From Curtobacterium sp. MR_MD2014 (GTDB lineage: Bacteria; Actinomycetota; Actinomycetes; Actinomycetales; Microbacteriaceae), in NCBI RefSeq assembly GCF_000772085.1, contig NZ_CP009755.1, positions 558,001 through 622,000 on the forward strand: a DNA stretch of 64,000 nucleotides, written 5' to 3'. A program made the position numbers and the translations under genes. How positions within the stretch are numbered: position 1 is the stretch's first letter; each line of letters starts with the position of its first letter. This document shows positions 59,238 to 64,000 of the stretch, piece by piece. The notes below the pieces were generated by a model. The model saw only the letters and a program-made list of their open reading frames with translations, did not search any database and was not told the origin of the DNA.

Positions 59238-62200
59238 TGTACCTGCACCGACTCGAACTCCGGGCGATCGGGCCCTACCCCGAACTCGTGACGATCGACT
59301 TCGCGGCGCTCGCCGCCTCCGGGGTGTTCCTGCTCGAGGGCCCGACCGGCTCCGGCAAGTCGACCATCATCGACGCCGTGGTGTTCGCCCTGTACGGCGG
59401 GCTCGCGGGCGAGGGATCGACGCACGACCGCCTGCACAGCCAGCACGCCGACCCCGGGGTGGAACCCTTCGTGGAGCTCGTGTTCGAGACCGGTGCCGGC
59501 GTGTACCGGGTCCGCCGGACGCCGCAGTACGACCGGCCGAAGCAGCGCGGCGCAGGGACGGTGCGACAGCAGGCGTCGGCGCAGCTCTTCCGGCTCGCAC
59601 ACTCCGGCGACGTCGTCGGTGAGCCGGTGTCCTCGCGGATCCCGGAGATCGGGCTCGAGGTCGCTCGGGTCGTCGGACTCGACCGTGCACAGTTCCTGCA
59701 GACGGTCGTGCTCCCGCAGGGCGAGTTCGCTCGCTTCCTCCGGGCACCGGGCGAGGACCGCCGGAAGCTCCTGCAGTCGCTCTTCGGCACCCAGGTCTAC
59801 GACCGCACGGCGGACGAGCTCGCCGCCCGCCGCCGAGAGGTCCAGGCCGAGGTGGAGTCCGCCGACGCCCGGGTGCGGGACGCGCTGAGCCGCTTCGCCC
59901 AGGCCGCCGGTGTCGTCGACGCCGACGAGGCCTCGGTGCCGGGGACCCTCGACGCGCTGCGCGCCGTGGCCACGGCGACCGCAGCAGATCGCACCGAGGC
60001 GGTCGCGGCGGCGGAACGCGCCCGGGTGCACGAGCACGACGTGGCCGCGCGACTGCAGGCCAGGGCGCGACGTGCCGTGCTCCTCGATCGTCGCCGCGCC
60101 CTCGACGACGCCGCACCCCGGGTCGAGGCCGCCCGCGCCCGGCTCGCGCTCGCCGAACGGGCCGTCCGGGTCACGACGCCGGCACAGGGGCTCGACGCCG
60201 CCCGTTCCCGTGCTGACGAGCACCGTCGCCGAGCGCACGACCTCCGTGCGCGCCTCGGTGTCCCGTCGGACGTCGACACCGCCGCACGCCGCACCGACCT
60301 GGCCACCTGCGTCGCGGCGGTCCGGCACCTCGTCGCGGTCGAGGCCACGCTCGACGACCGCCGACGGGCCCGCACGGACGCCGCCGACCGGGCCGCACTG
60401 CTCGTCCGACGGGTGGCCGAGCTCGACCGTGCGCTCGAGGCGCGTCCCGCCGGTCGGGCCGCGCTCGTCGAGGAAGCCCGGACCGCGGCCACCGCCGCGG
60501 GCGACGCCGAGGCCGCCCGAGCCGAGGTCGAGCGCCTCCGGCAGCTGCGCGCAGACCTCGACGCCCGTGACGCCGCAGCCGCCGCCGTGCACCGGGCGGA
60601 GCAGGTGGTGGCGGACCGCCGCGTCCGCGCCGAAGCGCTCCTGCGGACCGAGCAGGCCCTGCGCACCCGCCGCATCGCCGGACTGGCGGGCGAACTCGGC
60701 GCGGCACTCGTCCCGGGCGACCCCTGTCCCGTGTGCGGCGCGCTCGAGCACCCGGACGTCGCCCTGCCGCAGGACGACCACCCGGACGCAGCCGCCGTCG
60801 ACGAAGCCGCCGACGCATCACGTGTCGCCGACGGCGCCCTCGCCGAGGCGGCGTCCGCGCTCGCCGTCGAGCGTGCCGCCCTCGAACGACTGCGCGCCGC
60901 CGTCGGGGAGACGGACGCCGACGCCCTGGCGACCCGAGCCGCGGCCGCCGACGCCCGCGTGCAGGCAGCCCACGCTGCGGCAGTCCGCGTCGCCGAGGTC
61001 GAGGGGCAGCGGACGGCGTACGACGACGAGACCCGGGCACTCGAGCGCGAGCACAACACCGTGCAGGCCGACCACGCCGTTCTCGTGGCGACGAGCGGGG
61101 CAGAGGGATCGCGGCTCGACCAGGACGCCGCTGCCGTGACGGACGCCCGACAGCGCGCAGCGACCGTCGCCGCGGGCTCCTGGGACGCATCCGCCGACAC
61201 CGACGGCCGCATCGGTGGGACGTCGGACGACCGCTCCCTCGCGCAGCTGGTCCGGCAGCTCGACGACCTCGTCGCACGAGCCGACGAGGTCGCCGTCGCC
61301 GAGTCGCAGGCGACGACGGCGGCACAGGCCGTGCGCGAGCGGTCCGCCGAGGTCGACCTGGCGCTGACCGAGCAGGGCTTCGACACGCTCGACGCGGCCC
61401 GGGCAGCACTGCTCCAGCCGGATGCCTCGGCCGCGCTGCAGGCCGAGGTCGTCGCCGCCGAGCGGGAGCGTGCCGTCGTCGACGCCGGGCTCGTCGAACC
61501 GGCGGTGGTGGCGGCCGCCGCCGACGAGGGCTCCGCCGCCGGGGCCACCGTCGCGCTCGACCTGGACGCCGCCCGCACCGCGACCGTCGCCGCTGCCGAG
61601 CGTGCGGACGAGGCCACCCGCGCGGCGGTGTCCGCGTCCGACCGGTCGGAGGCCGCAGCCCGCTGTGCCGCCGAGGTGGTCCGGGCCGTCCGTGCTCGCG
61701 ACGACACGTCGGCACGCAGCCGCGCCGTGGTCCGCCTGGCAGACGTCGCGAACGGTGTCACCGCCGTGAACCCGAGCGGGATCACCCTCGGTACCTACGT
61801 GCTCATGCGGCGCTTCGAGGACGTCGTCGCCGCAGCCAACGACCGGCTGCGGGGGATGCTCGGAGGGCGGTTCACCCTCGAGACGTCCGACGAGCGCGAG
61901 GCCGGGTCACGGGCCCGCCGGACCGGCCTCGCGCTGGCCGTCCACGACCACACCACCGACACCCGGCGCGCCCCGGGGAGCCTGTCCGGCGGCGAGACCT
62001 TCACGGTGTCGCTCTGCCTGGCACTCGGGCTCGCCGACGTCGTGCAGGCCGAGGCCGGCGGGGTCTCGCTCGGCACCCTGTTCGTCGACGAGGGGTTCGG
62101 CACGCTGGACCCGGAGACGCTGGACGACGTCATCGGGCAACTCGCACGCCTGACCGCCGGCGGACGGCAGGTCGGCATCGTGAGCCACGTCGAGGAGCTC

Positions 62201-62275
62201 AAGCAGCGCATCCCCGAGCGCATCGCCGTGCGGCGCACCGCCGAGGGCGGCTCGCGGGTCACGACCACGGTCTGA
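59237..62275 (+). CDS. sbcC: Exonuclease SbcCD subunit C
   Basis: A 1012-residue SMC-like ATPase partner of SbcD. Walker A is LEGPTGSGKSTIIDAVVF near residue 35; the zinc hook is CPVC at about residue 497; long Ala/Arg-rich coiled coils flank it. The ABC signature LSGGETFTVS and Walker B TLFVDEGFGTLDPETLDDVI close the protein. The window has an abundance of long palindromes, exactly the structures this nuclease attacks. Confidence 0.95.
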   Translation: MYLHRLELRAIGPYPELVTIDFAALAASGVFLLEGPTGSGKSTIIDAVVFALYGGLAGEGSTHDRLHSQHADPGVEPFVELVFETGAGVYRVRRTPQYDRPKQRGAGTVRQQASAQLFRLAHSGDVVGEPVSSRIPEIGLEVARVVGLDRAQFLQTVVLPQGEFARFLRAPGEDRRKLLQSLFGTQVYDRTADELAARRREVQAEVESADARVRDALSRFAQAAGVVDADEASVPGTLDALRAVATATAADRTEAVAAAERARVHEHDVAARLQARARRAVLLDRRRALDDAAPRVEAARARLALAERAVRVTTPAQGLDAARSRADEHRRRAHDLRARLGVPSDVDTAARRTDLATCVAAVRHLVAVEATLDDRRRARTDAADRAALLVRRVAELDRALEARPAGRAALVEEARTAATAAGDAEAARAEVERLRQLRADLDARDAAAAAVHRAEQVVADRRVRAEALLRTEQALRTRRIAGLAGELGAALVPGDPCPVCGALEHPDVALPQDDHPDAAAVDEAADASRVADGALAEAASALAVERAALERLRAAVGETDADALATRAAAADARVQAAHAAAVRVAEVEGQRTAYDDETRALEREHNTVQADHAVLVATSGAEGSRLDQDAAAVTDARQRAATVAAGSWDASADTDGRIGGTSDDRSLAQLVRQLDDLVARADEVAVAESQATTAAQAVRERSAEVDLALTEQGFDTLDAARAALLQPDASAALQAEVVAAERERAVVDAGLVEPAVVAAAADEGSAAGATVALDLDAARTATVAAAERADEATRAAVSASDRSEAAARCAAEVVRAVRARDDTSARSRAVVRLADVANGVTAVNPSGITLGTYVLMRRFEDVVAAANDRLRGMLGGRFTLETSDEREAGSRARRTGLALAVHDHTTDTRRAPGSLSGGETFTVSLCLALGLADVVQAEAGGVSLGTLFVDEGFGTLDPETLDDVIGQLARLTAGGRQVGIVSHVEELKQRIPERIAVRRTAEGGSRVTTTV

Positions 62276-62372
62276 CGGTCCGCGCGGGCAGCGGGCGGCG
62301 GGCAGCGGGCAGCAGACGTCGGACCGCAGACCGCCGCTGCGGACCTCGCGGGCGGTCGACGGACGGCTGTGG
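62276..62372. other. Convergent spacer, GC-rich short repeats
   Basis: About 100 bp between the sbcC stop and the small-protein stop, with repeated GGGCAGCGGGC and GCAGACxxCGG motifs but no clear hairpin. No gene was found. Confidence 0.5.
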
Positions 62373-62549
62373 TCAGGGCGACGGCGGCGCGTCCACCGTG
62401 CCGTCGGGCGGCGGCAGGATGTCGGCGGCGATCCACGGGAAGACCCACGTGAACAGCGCGTACACGATCACCGCGAGCAGCACGAGCAGCTCGAGGACCT
62501 TCAGGGCAGCAGGGCCGGGCAGGATCCGCCAGACGAACGGGAAGATCAC
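62373..62549 (-). CDS. 58-residue membrane protein downstream of sortase
   Basis: A single membrane helix (AALKVLELLVLLAVIVYALF, then TWVFPWIAAD) with a short Pro/Asp tail. It begins with GTG (62547-62549) overlapping the sortase stop, so it is almost certainly translated with the sortase. The family is not recognised; its position suggests a sortase accessory. Confidence 0.65.
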   Translation of the reverse strand: MIFPFVWRILPGPAALKVLELLVLLAVIVYALFTWVFPWIAADILPPPDGTVDAPPSP

Positions 62550-63352
62550 TTCGGCGTCTCCGAGAGTTCCTTGGGGGTGCCCTCCGAGACGGGCATCCAG
62601 TAGTCGAGCTTGGCGTGGGTCACGTAGCGCTCCTTGGCGGACCACATGGGGTGGCACGCGGTCAGGGTGAGCCAGCGGTCCTCGGCCGAGGGCGTGACAC
62701 CCGGCTGGTTCGGCACCGGCGCGATCGTCTCGATCTTGTCCGGCGTGACGATCTGCGAGTCGGTGACCTTGTAGACGTACCAGACGTCGAAGTCCTTCTC
62801 CTCGTCGGTCACCCGGACGACGATCGCGTCGTCGGTCTTGAGCTCCGCGATCTGGTTGAGCGGCTTGCCGTACGTCACGCGGTGCCCGGCAACGGCGAAG
62901 TTGCCCTCGGCGCCCGGCATCGCGGTGTCCTGGTAGTGCCCGAGCCCGATCGTGTTGAGCACGCGCTCGCGGTCGGTGCCCTCACCGATCGGACGGAGGT
63001 AGTCGGCGCCGAAGCGGGGGATCTGCATCGTGCCGAACACGCTCGTGACCTCCGGCGGTTCGGCGAGCACGGGCGCTTCGCCCCGGTGCTCCGAGCCCTC
63101 GACCTTCGGCGCTGCGCGCTGCCCGAGGTCGTCGACGAGCTTCGTCTGCTCGTTCACGGCGACGACGTCCGTCCACCACGCGGTCCACACCACGTAGAGG
63201 CCCGTGCCGGCACCGGCGATGATCAGGAGCTCGGCCAGCAGCGAGACGAGCGCCCCGCCGACGGTCTGACGGCGTCGAGGGCGTCGTGGCGGCCGCGTGG
63301 CCTCGTCCTCGCGCGCCGAGCGGCGCGTCGGGGCGGTGTCGTGTGCGGTCAC
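62546..63352 (-). CDS. Class E-type sortase
   Basis: A 268-residue transpeptidase that joins sorting-signal proteins to the cell wall. An Arg/Pro-rich cytoplasmic head precedes a membrane helix (LLAELLIIAGAGTGLYVVWT). The catalytic set is His in VAGHRVTYG, Cys in LTLTACHPMWS and Arg in KERYVTHAKL. Class E enzymes of high-GC Gram-positives recognise LAxTG-type motifs; no substrate with such a motif was identified in this window. GTG at 63352. A long linker (residues about 70-115) separates helix from catalytic domain. Confidence 0.9.
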   Translation of the reverse strand: MTAHDTAPTRRSAREDEATRPPRRPRRRQTVGGALVSLLAELLIIAGAGTGLYVVWTAWWTDVVAVNEQTKLVDDLGQRAAPKVEGSEHRGEAPVLAEPPEVTSVFGTMQIPRFGADYLRPIGEGTDRERVLNTIGLGHYQDTAMPGAEGNFAVAGHRVTYGKPLNQIAELKTDDAIVVRVTDEEKDFDVWYVYKVTDSQIVTPDKIETIAPVPNQPGVTPSAEDRWLTLTACHPMWSAKERYVTHAKLDYWMPVSEGTPKELSETPK

Positions 63353-63463
63353 GGTGCTCCTGATCCGGATGGGGTGGTCGGACAGGTCTATCAGACCACG
63401 CCGACGAACAGGTGACGAGTCCTCGTACCTGTGGATGCCCACGGGTCCCGCTAGCGTGGACGG

Positions 63464-63922
63464 ATGACCCCGGTGTTCCGACCGTTCCGCCCCGACGACA
63501 CCGAGGCGGTCGTCGCCCTGTGGGAAGCCTGTGGGTTGCTGCGTCCATGGAACGACCCGCGTCGTGACATCGCGCGGAAGGTCGCCGAGCAGCCCGAGCT
63601 CTTCCTGGTCGCCGAGCAGCCCGACCAACCCGAGCAGCCCGAGCACGACGACGAGCGCACGGTCGTCGGCGTCGGCATGGCTGGGTACGACGGGCACCGC
63701 GGCTGGGTGAACTACCTGGCCGTCCGTCCCGACCTGCAGGGCTCCGGGCTCGGTCGCGCCTTCATGGCCGAGTTCGAACGGCTGCTCACCGAGCGCGGCT
63801 GCCCGAAGGTCAACGTGCAGGTGCGCGAGGGGAACGAGCAGGTCCTCGGGTTCTACGCCTCGCTCGGCTACGCCCCGGACCGCGCGGTCTCGCTCGGCAA
63901 GCGCCTCATCGCCGACGACTGA
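63464..63922 (+). CDS. GNAT family N-acetyltransferase (YpeA-like)
   Basis: A 152-residue acetyltransferase closely resembling YpeA: FRPDDTEAVVALWEACGLLR, AVRPDLQGSGLGRAFMAEFE (acetyl-CoA loop) and EQVLGFYASLGYAPD. It contains a small Gln/Pro/Glu-rich loop (EQPDQPEQPEHDDE). It is divergent from the sortase. The codons at its stop are repeated 27 bp downstream. Confidence 0.9.
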   Translation: MTPVFRPFRPDDTEAVVALWEACGLLRPWNDPRRDIARKVAEQPELFLVAEQPDQPEQPEHDDERTVVGVGMAGYDGHRGWVNYLAVRPDLQGSGLGRAFMAEFERLLTERGCPKVNVQVREGNEQVLGFYASLGYAPDRAVSLGKRLIADD

Positions 63923-64000
63923 CTCCGGCGCCCGACGCCCGACGACTGACTCCGACGGCCGACGGCCGACGGCCGACGCCCGGCGCCCGACGCCCGACGA
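63923..64000. repeat. Tandem CGACGGC/CGACGCC repeats with gene-end echo
   Basis: The sequence CCGACGACTGACTCCG, which spans the acetyltransferase stop (63912-63927), reappears unchanged at 63939-63954. It is followed by three CGACGGC units and several GACGCCC units up to the window end. No gene starts here. Confidence 0.8.

Overview
The window is very GC-rich (roughly 70% or more by eye) and packed with short-spaced genes, GTG and TTG starts and 4-bp stop/start overlaps. Gene content (split purSQL, purDC and purF/purM groups, a DUF3073 gene beside purM, a catR/furA-like regulator next to catalase, a class E-type sortase, a SipW-type signal peptidase) points to a high-GC actinobacterium. Microbacteriaceae, and Curtobacterium or a close relative, is my best guess; that placement is inference from gene content and order. 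No rRNA, tRNA, CRISPR array, prophage or transposase was seen.

Layout. 1-3.2 kb: DUF1304 membrane protein (cut by the window edge), chorismate mutase, a lactonase-fold protein, a GNAT enzyme and a D-2-hydroxyacid dehydrogenase. 3.2-6.6 kb: purL-purQ-purS operon on the minus strand. 6.7-9.0 kb: PadR regulator plus a DHA2-type exporter. 9.2-11.5 kb: CtaG-like assembly protein (start codon in doubt) and a membrane acyltransferase. 11.7-13.9 kb: Fur-type regulator and catalase. 14-19.4 kb: GNAT, extradiol-type VOC dioxygenase with a palindromic operator, SDR, membrane protein with signal peptidase I, lipoprotein, GAF-PP2C phosphatase. 19.6-22.2 kb: purC, purD and an SCP-like gene. 22.5-25.8 kb: large ATPase-LuxR regulator and a small membrane protein. 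25.8-29.2 kb: purF and purM (divergent), then a 0.5-kb repeat-rich spacer and DUF3073. 29.4-35 kb: DoxX, DUF3072, an unknown protein with an APC permease, and a PadR/DUF4097 pair under a strong inverted repeat.

35-43.8 kb is a carbohydrate locus: a minus-strand ABC importer (binding protein and two permeases, no ATPase) diverges from a ROK repressor, a ROK sugar kinase and two Gfo/Idh/MocA oxidoreductases, followed by a convergent sugar isomerase/epimerase. Together they look like uptake plus oxidative or epimerising conversion of an unidentified sugar or glycoside. 43.8-46 kb holds a YczE/MocR divergent pair; 46-49.5 kb a large RND exporter; 49.6-52.2 kb a small membrane protein, a lipoprotein hydrolase and PPK2, with a two-way 19-bp repeat array in the hydrolase/PPK2 promoter region. 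52.5-54.7 kb is a DEAD-box helicase with a long FDRDDRAPRR repeat domain. 54.7-58 kb has DinB-like and MarR genes and a SipW/TasA-like pair in which the peptidase is fused to a second signal-anchor and an extracellular domain. 58-62.3 kb is sbcD-sbcC; 62.4-64 kb a sortase, a 58-residue membrane protein and a GNAT enzyme.

Two features recur. One is a family of long, almost perfect palindromic terminators built on GGACGGGAGGC. The other is short duplications in which the last codons and stop of a gene reappear a few dozen bases downstream. The most unusual single gene is the signal peptidase fusion at 56769-57983.
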